The notes below the pieces were generated by a model. The model did no database searches, was not told where the DNA came from, and saw only the letters and a list, made by a program, of their open reading frames with translations. Source: Dasyornis broadbenti (Eukaryota; Chordata; Aves; Passeriformes; Dasyornithidae). From it: a stretch of DNA of 64,000 nucleotides. The DNA is taken from NCBI GenBank assembly GCA_013397935.1, contig VZRN01004390.1, forward strand, positions 1,001,706-1,065,705, read 5' to 3'. Positions 11,240-22,432 of this stretch are shown here, piece after piece; the stretch's first letter is position 1, and each line of letters begins with the position of its first letter. Both the position numbers and the translations under genes were made by a program.

Positions 11240-11960
11240 CCCCTTTTTTCCCAGAAGTGGAAATGACAACAAATGAGCTCATGCTGCAAGGAGTTGTGTA
11301 CCTCAAGGTACCTCAGAGTACAGCCAGGGCCTAGAGGGGAGCAAATCAGGCCCACAATGAGAGCTTCCAGAGGGGAATATGTCACCCTCAGCGTCTCTCA
11401 CAGGTGACCTTTGGCCTTCCAACTGGTTGGCTGCTGAAAGCCTGAAAATGCTACTTCCACCCTTTTGGCTCAAGGCTTAGGTGAGAAATGGCGTAACTCC
11501 CTGCTTGCTACGAGAGCTTTCCTGCATCTCTGGCAGGGGCCATGGAGAGGACACTGGCTCCCTCAGCCCGGTGACCCCGAGCACGTGTCACCCACAGCCC
11601 TACGGCTGATTGCTGCCACCCAAGGAAGGGTGGAGAGGGAATGCCATCAGCCCCAGGGCTGTCCCTTCCCCTGGGGCACCCCCATAACAGCAAAGCCAGG
11701 CCTTCCCCAGAGTTCCTGCTGCCTATGTACCTCCTGGACATTTGGCCTCCCTGCCAACACCCCTCGCAGGCATGACATGGCCCCTCATGTTGTCGGCAAG
11801 GAGCAGGATAGGGAGCCCAAAATGCAAATGGGAAGACTGATTCCACGTTGACATGTGCTGAAATGGAGAGATGGTGGAAATGACACCTTCTTGGAGGCCC
11901 CTCGCTCAGACTCAGTGTGCTTGCCCTTGTAGCTTTGGGAAACCCTTCTCCTCACATTTC
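11240..11960. other. GC-rich patch with E-box and scattered CpGs
   Basis: This stretch is clearly more GC-rich than its surroundings and holds several CpGs, notably around 11491-11610, including a palindromic E-box CACGTG at 11582-11587. Because stops are rare at this GC, overlapping open frames exist on both strands (11465-11851 plus, 128 codons; 11508-11846 minus, 112 codons). Neither translation resembles a known domain. It may be regulatory DNA, a non-coding exon or an old repeat that I cannot name. Confidence 0.4.
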
Positions 11961-12407
11961 CAATAAAACTTTCACTTGCAGTACAAGAAACTTGCTCACC
12001 CAGTCCTCAGGTGCTGAAACAACTTAGCCTTTTTTCTTTAAGTCCTTTCTGATTCAATTTTGTATTCTGTCTTCCAGACAGAAGGGTAACAACATCAGTC
12101 TCCAAAGTAGGTCCTCACATATTTTGGTCTAACGTCTGCCACAAGAATTACACATGGTCCTTAACTGAGGTGAGGCAGCTGCATCTCACACAGAGGAGGC
12201 TGAGGTTGCAGTATGGTATGCTGGCTTGATACAGAGTCTGAAACTTCAGCAGTTACGAATAGTAGAAATTTTTCTTCAGAAGCAGACTTTCAAAAGAAAC
12301 TTTGCTTTGCACAGCAGCTGCAGCCATAAGCTTCAAAGGCAGAGAGAGGGGAGATAAGGTATTATATAAAAATTCCCAGGACTCAAGATAATGGCATTTC
12401 CAAATGT

Positions 12408-12431
12408 AAAAAAAAAAAAAAGGGGGGGGGG
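12408..12431. repeat. Homopurine tract A14-G10
   Basis: Fourteen A residues (12408-12421) directly abut ten G residues (12422-12431) on the plus strand. It is an unbroken 24-base purine tract, likely a slippage-prone site. Confidence 0.95.
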
Positions 12432-13431
12432 AATCTGGCTTTTTCAGTCCAAATCTTCATGTTTAGCTTTAAAAGCACTCCATCAGAGAAATTCAGCATT
12501 TTACTGCAAGACAAGATTTTGCATAGAAACCCAAGATGAAAACAAAATCAGTTTAAAAATATGGACATAAAGAAACCTCCACCCTCTGGTCAGTTCAAAT
12601 ATTCAAAATAGTCAGTTCAGGGATGAAATAATGCAGGATATTTTTATGGTTTTAGCCTGTGAATTGTCAGTTGCATCTTCACTTTAGTAGTATATTGATG
12701 ATCTGTATTTTCATAGCCTAGATGATCTCTCACTCTTTCTGGACAAAGTTTGATCTCTTATCTTGGGCAATGGTGTCTTGTGCATTTAATTTTCACATGA
12801 TATTCTCAATTGTACATACATTTCTAGCTGGAGAAGTGGGGAAAACAATAAATTTCAATGCAAAACTTAGCACAGTTCCAGCAAGATTAATACAAAACAC
12901 CAAATCATGCCAGATGCAGAAACTTACATCTTCAAGGAACTCTGGGGAAGTAATTTTCCCCATTTCTGCTGCTGGTTCTCATGAGCAGATCTACAAAGTT
13001 CATACCTTACGGTGCCAAAAGACTGCTGGCAAACATTTTTTTACATGAAACAGACAGTTTGTAATTAAACACTTGTAGATGGCTGAACTTAGTGAGTTAT
13101 GAATGCTCTGGGACATATAAATAATCCCTACAACAAGAATTCATTCTATAATTTGAGTCAACAAAGCAAATGAGTTCTAAGCACAATTTAATGAAGTCTG
13201 CAAGACAACATAGTTATACTTCTCTCTCATTTAAATGGTTTTATGAGAACACTGCACTTACATAACGTCTTTTAAAAGATGGGGAAATCAGCAAGAAAGA
13301 AATATTCTTCATGTTTTAGTCAAAATGTAACAGTAATGTTCCTAAAAGTTCAGCTCAGACTAAAGGACAAGTGTGAAACCTGTAGAAAATACCATAAATT
13401 CTTCTGGAGACAAGATCTGAATATTTCTGCT

Positions 13432-13441
13432 CCCCCCCCCC
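13432..13441. repeat. C10 homopolymer
   Basis: Ten consecutive C residues, a simple homopolymer that is unusual in an AT-rich setting. Confidence 0.95.
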
Positions 13442-16400
13442 ATATTACTATCCCTAATTTCCACAGATCCTGCGAGACCATTTCATTCTTACTTTTTGGT
13501 TCTGCAAGTGCTGGTGCAACTTATATTAGTAAGTATAAAGTAAGGTTAACCAGCTGCTAACTTTTTAATTGTGATTTTGTCTTGTGAACCATAGATGCTT
13601 TGCAGCAACAGATGAAAGTCACAGGGAGTTTTTACACTGTTTGGTTGAGAAAAAGACTAAAGCATTTGTGGGTTCTGTGACATGATAATACAGCTAGGTG
13701 GCTTTGGGATCTTCGCATTCTAAGGATCTATCAGTGCTTGGCCAGGATATACATCTGGGCCAGTTCTTTGCATATTTAGCAATATGTTACATTGCACAGG
13801 TGCAAGTCTCCCATCCTGATTCTAGTTTCTGAGCAGCTTTCCATTAGCTGGAAATCTGATGAGATATTTACTTTATAGGTATAAATGTACATGTAATGCC
13901 CTTGCCACTCCCTAGGAAGGCAACATGGCTCCAGTTCGTGCGTAAGCAAACTTAAAACAGTTTGGGAAACTTTGAATATTTGGGTTTGATTTTAAAAAAA
14001 ATATTTTGACATTTCTGAACTAATTTTTTTCCTAAACATATTGGTCTCTGAAAATGCCAATTTGGGATGAAAATAGTTTGGAAAATATCAGCCTTTTTCC
14101 CTAGGAAGGAAATTTCATCTGTCAACTCACTGTATCATCCAAAACAAGTCAAGGGCAGAAATAAGGAGAAAACACATGTCCTAAATAGGTACCTTTCAGT
14201 CTATTGCCGAGCTGAAGGAGTTTAGCTCAAATAGGAACCATTTGGCATGGGCTGCTTGCCTTTTTTTTAATGGCCTAATTTTGCAGCAGTAGCCATGACT
14301 ATCATAACAATGAAAACAAAGAAAAACATGGAATTGGACTCAGACTTAGCACATTCTGTCTGCCCGTTAGGGGAAAGTCCAACCAAAACCTTCACTCCCA
14401 AACGCACGCTAAATTTTCAGGAGTTTTGCCTAGGGATTCATAGCTTCTAGCTCAATTTCATCCCTGCTACCAGTAATTGTATCAGATCTGTTTATGGAAA
14501 ACAACCTGCAGGCTTCCATATTTTTCTAGCACGTTTATACTCTACACCACCTTGGAGTTATTCAGTTACAAAGGAAGAGAAAGAAAGTGTCTTTAAACCA
14601 AATTCTTTGCCCTCATAATTTTGGCAGCATCAGGAGCTTCTGAATTAGCTTTTGTCGTTAATCCCAACAGGTCATGCTGCTGTGGTTTCTGACTTCCTTT
14701 CACTTTGTGTGATCACTGTCAGTTGTTCAGTCAGGAGGAAACCTGCTTTGTCCTTTCAACCTCCTGGAAGCAGGCTCTGCTGAGTGCTTCCCTCCTATTC
14801 CTGATGCCAGGGCCTGCACAGTGCCCCACATAGGTTTCACTGTCAGCAGCTCTTGTCAGTAGTTGCAGCAGAGGACTTCTTCCTCAGACATATATAGATA
14901 TTTACAATTCTTGTTTGTTAATGCACTAAACAACAGCTGGAGCAATACAAGTGTATGACTCACCATCCTGCCTGGCTTTTCATTAAGGAAATACTTTTTC
15001 TGCGTATCGATTAAAGACTATGAGAGAATACACAAAATAGGGTAGGCATGATGCAACCATTTATGGGTCTCTGAAAGTATATTAATATTAGATTGCCTCC
15101 TTAATAAAGGCTCAGGCTTTGATCTTGGACACACAGCTTTGAAATTTCCCACTATTGCAGCTGATGATGAAAGGCAACAGACCCTTTCCATGGGAAAGTG
15201 TCTGCCCTCTCTCCTTCCTTCCACTTCTCTAAGGTCTTTTTCAAGTTAGTTTTGTAGTTATTTCTATGGCTGTTAGATTAATCTTTTCAGTTCCACATAT
15301 TTGGCCTCTTTGCCACCTTCTGCCACTTGAAATAATAAATATTTTTAATAAGTCTCTTGTTTTACAGTGAGGTTAGTGTTTGAATGGAGAAATAGTTTAG
15401 GAAGAAGATTATTGTTAACAATCTTCATTTTCATACAAAAACAAAAAAAAAGGCTCTTTCTTGGCAGTAGCATCTCTGAGAAATGGGATCCTTGCAAACA
15501 TTTGGGAAAAATCTCTACTGCCAGCTCTACACATCGCATTATTTTTCCCTCTGTAGTGTGTTGCCTTTAAAACTAATAACTAAACGTGAAGATGTAGAAA
15601 TCAAAAGATTGAACCACAAACCTTACTCATGTACTCATCATGCTGGAAGTGAGGGCCACAGCAGTGCCAAAGGGCCGGAAAGCTGGCGGCACATGTGTCT
15701 CACTGAGATCCCCAGCACAGAAACCTAGTGCTGGCCATGTATCACAGTCGTATGGAATATCCTGGCACTGCTAGACTATTCCTATCTGCAGAAAGCTGAG
15801 GGAAGTGGGTTTATTACACATGGGAAGAGCAGTGCTTTAGATGATAGATCTCAGTCAGATCTGAGACTGTTCATAATCCAGAGTAAAATGCACGATGATA
15901 AACAACATAGAGCTGAATGTACTACGTTCTTTAAAGAAAAGTGTTTCTGGACACCCTGCTTGATATCTGTTTCTTCCACTCTGTGCATGAAGTATTTCTT
16001 TATTTTTTGAAGCTTAAAACTAGTGAACTGTGCATGAAGGAGAGAGATGACGGACCCAACCACAGCACATCCTTTTCCCTCTCAGCTCTCTAACTTCCAG
16101 TATAAAAAGCGTACAAAAAACCCTAAAAGGAACTGCAAGTGCTTGAGGTGCCAGGAATGAAAAAATTTTTCACTTAGTTAATTTTCTATGCAGAATTTGA
16201 AGAAAAAAATGGAAATAATTTTTTTTGGAGGAAAGGCAAGTTCTTTTCATCTCCTCTGACAACTAAAGAGAAATTGAGCTTGAACTTCTAGCTTGGAAAT
16301 ATCTCTTCTGTGAGCAATCTGATAAAATTTTAAGGGACAAATTTCAGCTGTGATGGATGACTTGTGGTTGTGACTTTTCAGCAGAGAGAAGGAAAGGACA

Positions 16401-19400
16401 TTTATCATTTCAGACTCATGGAAAAATCTCATAAAATAAGGAACAGAGTGGTAAACATGAACATGAAATGACTCAGGTTATTTAAAATGCAATGCAAAGC
16501 CTAAAAATGTGACCAGTGACAACCAGGCAGAAAAATTATAAATATAAGTAGTCATGAGAAACTGGCCTGTTATAAATGGCTTTAGGAATCTGTGGGCAAA
16601 AAGTACATTCGAATTTTGAACCCAAGTTCTAAATAAATGCTTGTTACACTCACTGGGTTACATTATTTCTGTTACTGTTTTTATAAATTTCCTTCTCAGA
16701 AGAGTCTGTTCTGGACAGGATATCTGACCTCCTGCATAACTCAGGCCACACAGTTTCACTCAGCCATTTCTGCATCAAGCCTCAAAACCTGCAGTTGAAT
16801 CAGAGCCTACCTTTCACAAGGGCAGGACCTCTTACACAGAAGACTTTATCTGATGGTTAGAACAACTGTGGCCAGTTGTGTTTGCTGTTAAGAACTTCTG
16901 TCCTGTTCCCAAGTTGCTTCAGCTGACAGCCATTTGGCCCTTATATTCCTTGGAATACTAAATTTAAGAGCTCTTAAGTCTCAGTTAGTTATTACAGATG
17001 GCTTATTGTCCACATTCCATTAACTGAATGTAAACCCCAGTGAGAATAGGTTATGGCATGAGAAGAATCCCCTCTTCACACATTTGTCCACTGTTTGGCA
17101 TTCTGCAATGTCTGGTTCCACAGACAAAGTAATCTGCAGAAGATGAAGGTTTGAGGAATAGAACTTTTTATATAGAAATGTTTTCTCTACTTGAATGTGA
17201 CCCTCATGATAATCAGAGATGTTTCTGGAACAAGAATGTCCTTTCTATATACTTGCTTTGTTTGAAACATATGTGATCGTGTTTATTCAAAGTCAATAAT
17301 TGTAACTATTTAGAATCAATGAGGGGATTTTAATTTTTTCACAAACTTTACTATGCACCTATTTAGATACATAGCATTAAAAAACAACTTTTAAGGATCA
17401 GTGAGAGAAGGAAAGGTATGTCAAAATCTAAACATCTTCTGTTCAGATTAATTTGTAAGTTTAGTCGCTACTCTGCATTTTGTATGGATTTGGAGTCAAA
17501 CTTATTTTACACAGCTCCAGAGTTGCCCTGTGATCTGCCAAATTGTGGTACAGACTGATTTAAGATTGCAGTCACGTCCTTCTTTCCAAAGCTGAAAATA
17601 AATAATTTCATACAATCTAAGACTTTTTCAAAATTGAAGTTGCATCAACCTTGGAAATAAGTCTGCTTAAAAAATACAATTCTAGTTTCATCTACATGTC
17701 TCAAGTTTTGCTACTACATATTTTTCCCTCCAAGAAGCACTATAGATCACCTGTCTGTATTGCAATACTTGCAAAAGAAGTGTGCCTATTTCTTTTCTCC
17801 AGAATCCTATTAGAAAGACAGCTAACATCTGACAGAATTATTTTCATTTTGCTCTGTAAGAATGTCTGATGTTAGTATTAAATAAAATACCATGAGCTTA
17901 TTAGTGTGCCTGGCTCAGGCACTGCAGACACTGCAGCCTGGAAAGATGCCTAATGATATTCAGCCATGTTTCCTGACAGATTTGTACACAGCCACAGAAG
18001 AGTCCAAAAGAAAAGTATAGGAATAAATTCCTGCAGATTGATGGAGGTAAAAATTAAAAACAGTATCTTAAGAGGAAAAGGCACCATCAGGTGTATATAA
18101 GGCTTTTTTTGGTCATTGATAGCAAGCCTTATGTGGATTCATGAATCAGGTTCTGTAAAACCTTTCCCGCTATTTAAAAAACTTTGAAGTTTCTTCTCAT
18201 CATGCAAGAGGATTTCCGCTCTATGGATTTCATTATTGAAAGGTACCTCCTGCAGGAACCTTTCATTGTTCACCCCTCAGTATCCCCTGCAAGACCTTCC
18301 CATCAGCATGTTAACTATTGTCAGCTTTCTCATAGAATGCAATGGGGGAAGGGGAGAAAACTGTTTGCTAACAAAGGTAATCTGCCCTAGTTTTGCACCA
18401 GTAACACCCTATTGAACAGTGGGCAAATTGTCTATATGGAGGATATAGGATAACAGAATTAAGTCAGATTGATGTGGAGGTAAAACATTTCTCATCAGTT
18501 TTTTAGTTGTTTAAAGTCTCATGTGTCATCATCTTCCAGGACTGTTTTAAGTTTTCAGATGGCTGTAGACCCTTGACCTGTAAGCTCATTGATTTTTCTT
18601 CCTTAATGTTTAGATAGAGTTGCTGCAGAAAAAACATAGAGGAAAAGCACAATAACCACTTTTGCATGCCAAGTTTATTGATCTTTTATTGATTATTGCC
18701 ACAAAGAGAGATGAAGTATTACCATGTTTGTTTACTATGTTAACTCTGCTTACCTGATAGTCACTGATTCTCTAAATTATTTATGCCATCTCTCTGACAC
18801 TGTGAAATTCTGTGAAACATTCTGTGGAATATTCACAGGAACACCCATCAAGCAAACATGTCAAGAGTGTATAGACAAATCAAAATGTGTTAAAGATTCA
18901 CTCCTCTGGCTGTATCAGAAAATATATATGTTAGCTAAACAGCAGTTTAGAAACACCCATGACATGGTAACAGATTACAAACAGCAGAGCAGTTATACTG
19001 GATAATGGAATGAGAGACAGCACTGAAGGCGTTTTTCCTCAGGCCAAAGTTGTCACCAAAAAATTATTGATGTTGAAAGTTGGATCTGATGAAATAGGTC
19101 ATTTTGATGAAATTTTATTTAATTAAGAGTACTTTTAAATACTTTAATCACAAATTATAGTTTCTTACTTCAGAGAACCTTTTTATTTTTTATGTCACCT
19201 GAGGTATCTTAATGAAAAATACAGTTACCATGATATTAGCTGATTTGGAATAATTCCTAACATTTTCCCATAAGGAAGCTTCAAGTTTTTAGAACAGTAT
19301 GTAGTTCAAAAGCAATTGTTGGAGGTTCTGCTAGGTTTCACTTAATCCCTGGTTGGACTTGTTCACCTCCATTTAGTAGAAATACACAGAGACCAAAAAT

Positions 19401-19618
19401 AAGCAAGGGATGTCCTATGATTACCATGTTAATCCAAGGGCTTTATTTTTATCCTGTTTTCACTCCCTTAGATATCCACATTATCCTACCTTAGACAAGT
19501 GAGTTCTTCAGGGAAAAGGCCTTTCTCTTTTCAGTAGCTTGGTATTTGTTTTGTTATACATGTTTGTGCTGGACATTACAGTGATTCATGCATAGATACT
19601 CCTTGACAAAAGAGAATA

Positions 19619-19657
19619 AAATAAGCATTATTTCATATGAAATAAGCATTATTTCAT
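19619..19657. repeat. 21-bp tandem duplication, two copies
   Basis: AAATAAGCATTATTTCAT occurs at 19619-19636 and again, identically, at 19640-19657, separated by ATG. It is a short, recent-looking tandem duplication. Confidence 0.9.
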
Positions 19658-21355
19658 TTGCCTCTCCCTATTTTCCCTATTTAGTTAAAATACTAATTGT
19701 TTGTACTGCTGGCCTTCCTAGGGATTCCTGATCTTAGCAACTGGCCTGCTATGATAAGTACTAATAAATATATAAGAAGAAGAAAATCTCTACCTCAGAA
19801 TTTAGAGCTGGACCAAGTTCAGAAAAAGCAAAAAAAAAAAAAACCCAAGAGATTTATTGCATAAGAATAATAAGACAAATTAATCTATTGTTACACCACT
19901 GTGTATTTAGCTTTTTCATACTTTTAATTTAAATTATAGGTCTTAAATTCTTTGTGATGGAACAAAAAGCTCAATCTTTTAAAGCTATATTTCATCACAG
20001 ACATTTGAATTATTTCTGGGTATTCTAACTGTGAAACTTGTGTCTGTTTCTCATAGCATCTTTAATATATACCTTATTGTTATGTTTCTGTTGTACTTCT
20101 CATCAAAACTAATAAACTCTCTATATGAGCCATTCATAAGGAACACAGAGAAAGAAACAGGTCATGTTAATTATACATAAATATGGGTAATTTATGAATT
20201 TTTGTGTGCTACATCAACCCCCTGACTCTCCTTTAGCTAACATACAAATGCAGCTGGATGCTTCTGCATCTAAACAATGGCTTGAGGCAAATAGTGCCAG
20301 GACATGCCTTTGAGTAAAATGAGTATTTGTAGCATGTCTTTCAATTTGAGAAGGCTTGGTCCATGGTGGAATACCTTATTTTTTTGCTTGGCATTTTGAC
20401 TGGGATCACCTACAGCAGCAAACCATTCTAGTAACATTCAGTATTATTCCATAGTTAGAGTCAAACCTATTGGTGCTGTCTATTCCACATATGCAACATA
20501 ATTCAGGGTCCCAGGGACCTCATGACAATGTAAAAGAGAAGTGGCCATTTATACATATATACTCTAGATTGAATGCAAATACTAGTGGCTATTGAAAAGA
20601 ACTATGAAACTGTTATATCCCTGGAAGAAGATCAAGGAGATGGCAGTGACCTTCAGCACTAATACTGCCAGTGCAGAGTAGCAAAAGAGCATAAATAACA
20701 AGGTAAGTCATACACAAACAAAACGTGACTGGAAAAAACCTGGGTCTGAGATGGCAAAAGGTGAAAGAGGGGCAGGAGGGACATATTTTGTTATTTGAGT
20801 CCTTCCTTAGTCAAAGTAACATGAACGCACTTTCAGAGTAGGCAGAACTTTTGGGAAGGAATGAAAGAAATGGGTAGTCAGTACTTGTTGAAGAAAAGGG
20901 TGTCAACACATTTAAAACTGGCTGCCAAAAATGCTCTGTTGATAAAGAGCTTTTCATGCATATTTGGTATTTCTGCCCTCTGAAGAAAATTTATCAGACA
21001 CTGTGAATGAATGTTCACTTTTCTAAGCTGAAAGAAGACATAAATATACCTTTATGACTATTCAGGAATTTAGTGAAAACTGTAGCATTCCACAGACATG
21101 TGAGATGAAGGTATAAAATCATGCTTATTTTATTTTTCTGATTTCATTTAATTCAGACTTGTAAAGATAAAGCATTTTGAAGAAGATATAAGTTAAAAAA
21201 CATGAGTGATAATTTTAGTCAGTTTGCTGAGAAAAAGTAAAGTTTATTGCAGATCCAGAATATTTCTGTCAAAAGCTTAGAAAAAATAATAAATGCTGAA
21301 ATTCTTTGAGTAAGTTCTGCCTTATCAAAAGAATTTCCACTCTATTTAATTAAAG
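19658..21355. other. Unique AT-rich DNA, no gene seen
   Basis: No exon or recognised repeat apart from a 14-base A run at 19830-19843. Confidence 0.6.
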
Positions 21356-21420
21356 AAAAAAAAAAAAAAACACAAACAAACCAAAAACTAAACAAAACAA
21401 GCAAAAATAATAAAAGAACA
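21356..21420. repeat. A/C-rich low-complexity tract
   Basis: A 15-base A run (21356-21370) is followed by about 50 bases of degenerate CAAA/CCAAAAA units on the plus strand. It sits 80 bases upstream of the CpG cluster. It may be a decayed poly-A tail or simple slippage. Confidence 0.8.
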
Positions 21421-21500
21421 GACGAAGCAAAAAGACATCTACTCTGGTGAGGCAGCTACCAAATTAAAGCATTGGATTCATGTGATTGCCTCATTGGGAA

Positions 21501-21780
21501 TCTATAACGAGACCTCAGCACGTTCCGGTCCCGGTTTGCGCATGGGGGTGACAAACACCGTGTTCACTTCTGAGTGTTGTCCATATATGTCTGGAAATTC
21601 CAGCGTGTGCTGACACCAGTCGGCTTCTGCGTGGGTGCAGCTCAGCTCTCAGTACAGAACTGGGATGGACTGAGCTGCCAAAGCTTGGCCAGGAACCTCC
21701 CTCTAGGAATGTCAGGAATGCCCTCAGCATTTATTCAGCAGGAAGCTATTGGCTAAAGTCACACGTCAGCACTTGCATAA
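21501..21780. promoter_or_regulatory. Possible CpG-rich regulatory patch
   Basis: Nine CpGs fall between 21508 and 21631, five of them within 21508-21540, in DNA that is otherwise strongly CpG-depleted. About 120 bases further on lie an inverted CCAAT box (ATTGG, 21748-21752) and a CRE-like ACGTCA (21763-21768). The combination is what a small promoter or enhancer protected from methylation would look like, but a young inserted sequence or an unrecognised repeat would look the same. No credible coding frame starts here; the short frames of 60-71 codons on both strands look like chance. Confidence 0.35.
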
Positions 21781-22257
21781 GTTTCCTTAACAAAGCAATT
21801 TGGGTCTCTTCAGAACAGAGATGGGCTTCTTAGTTACGTGGGTAGATGATGATTTGTTTTCAATTATATTAAATCCTCTAAACAAGAGATCAGCTTTTGC
21901 GTATCTATTTTTGTTTGTTTGTTGTGTATAAACTGGTGTTGTCTTTTCTCCCCACTGATATGTATTTCTGAAATAATTTTGATATATTTGAATAGTCACA
22001 ATTTCTTCTTAGAGTCATCTAGGTGGAATGACAGATCAGAATGATAAGCAGTAATAGGTTTAGAGAGCAAAATTTTACTACATTGCAGTTAAAAACTATA
22101 AAGGTAGTAAATGATGCATGTACATGCACAGCGACAGACAGTCAACAGTAAAGAAGGACTACAAATTTACTTCTGAGACTCAGTTACAATCCATTCAGAA
22201 TGTGAATATGATTTGACAGTAAGAAAAGAAACATAAACCTTTAACTCTGGATTTTGT
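21781..22257. other. Unique DNA, no gene seen
   Basis: No exon or recognised repeat in this interval. Confidence 0.6.
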
Positions 22258-22432
22258 TTCTCTGGGGGGTTTTGGTGGGTTTTTTTTTCCTCTGGTTTGG
22301 TTTGTTTTGTTTGTTTTCCTGTGGGTTTTGTTAGTTTGTTTGGGGTTTTGTTGATTTTGTCTGTCTGTTTGTTTGGGGGGATGTTTGTTTTCAGTTTGTT
22401 TTTTGTTTTTTGATTTTTTTAAATAAATATCT
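22258..22432. repeat. G/T-only strand-asymmetric tract
   Basis: About 175 bases in which the plus strand is almost only G and T, mostly GTTT/GTTTT units, with G runs at 22264-22269, 22277-22279, 22323-22325, 22342-22345 and 22375-22380. The minus strand is the A/C-rich type seen elsewhere in the window. The G runs are too widely spaced for a canonical four-run quadruplex. It is probably simple sequence or a decayed A-rich tail of a minus-strand insert. Confidence 0.85.

Larger units (their letters stand above)
11961..19618. other. Unique AT-rich DNA, no gene seen
   Basis: In these 7.7 kb I recognise no coding exon, RNA gene, CR1 or LTR. Only simple sequence stands out: an A14-G10 junction at 12408-12431 and a C10 run at 13432-13441. 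A short GC-richer patch at 15640-15740 has no recognised identity. Confidence 0.6.

Noticed and set aside
11465..11851. Overlapping open frames of 128 codons (plus) and 112 codons (minus)
   Set aside because: Opposite-strand frames overlapping in a GC-rich patch are expected because stop codons are AT-rich; neither resembles a known protein.
18724..19005. 93-codon plus-strand frame with several Cys
   Set aside because: The Cys residues do not form a spacing that I recognise as a zinc-binding or secreted-domain pattern; length is within chance.
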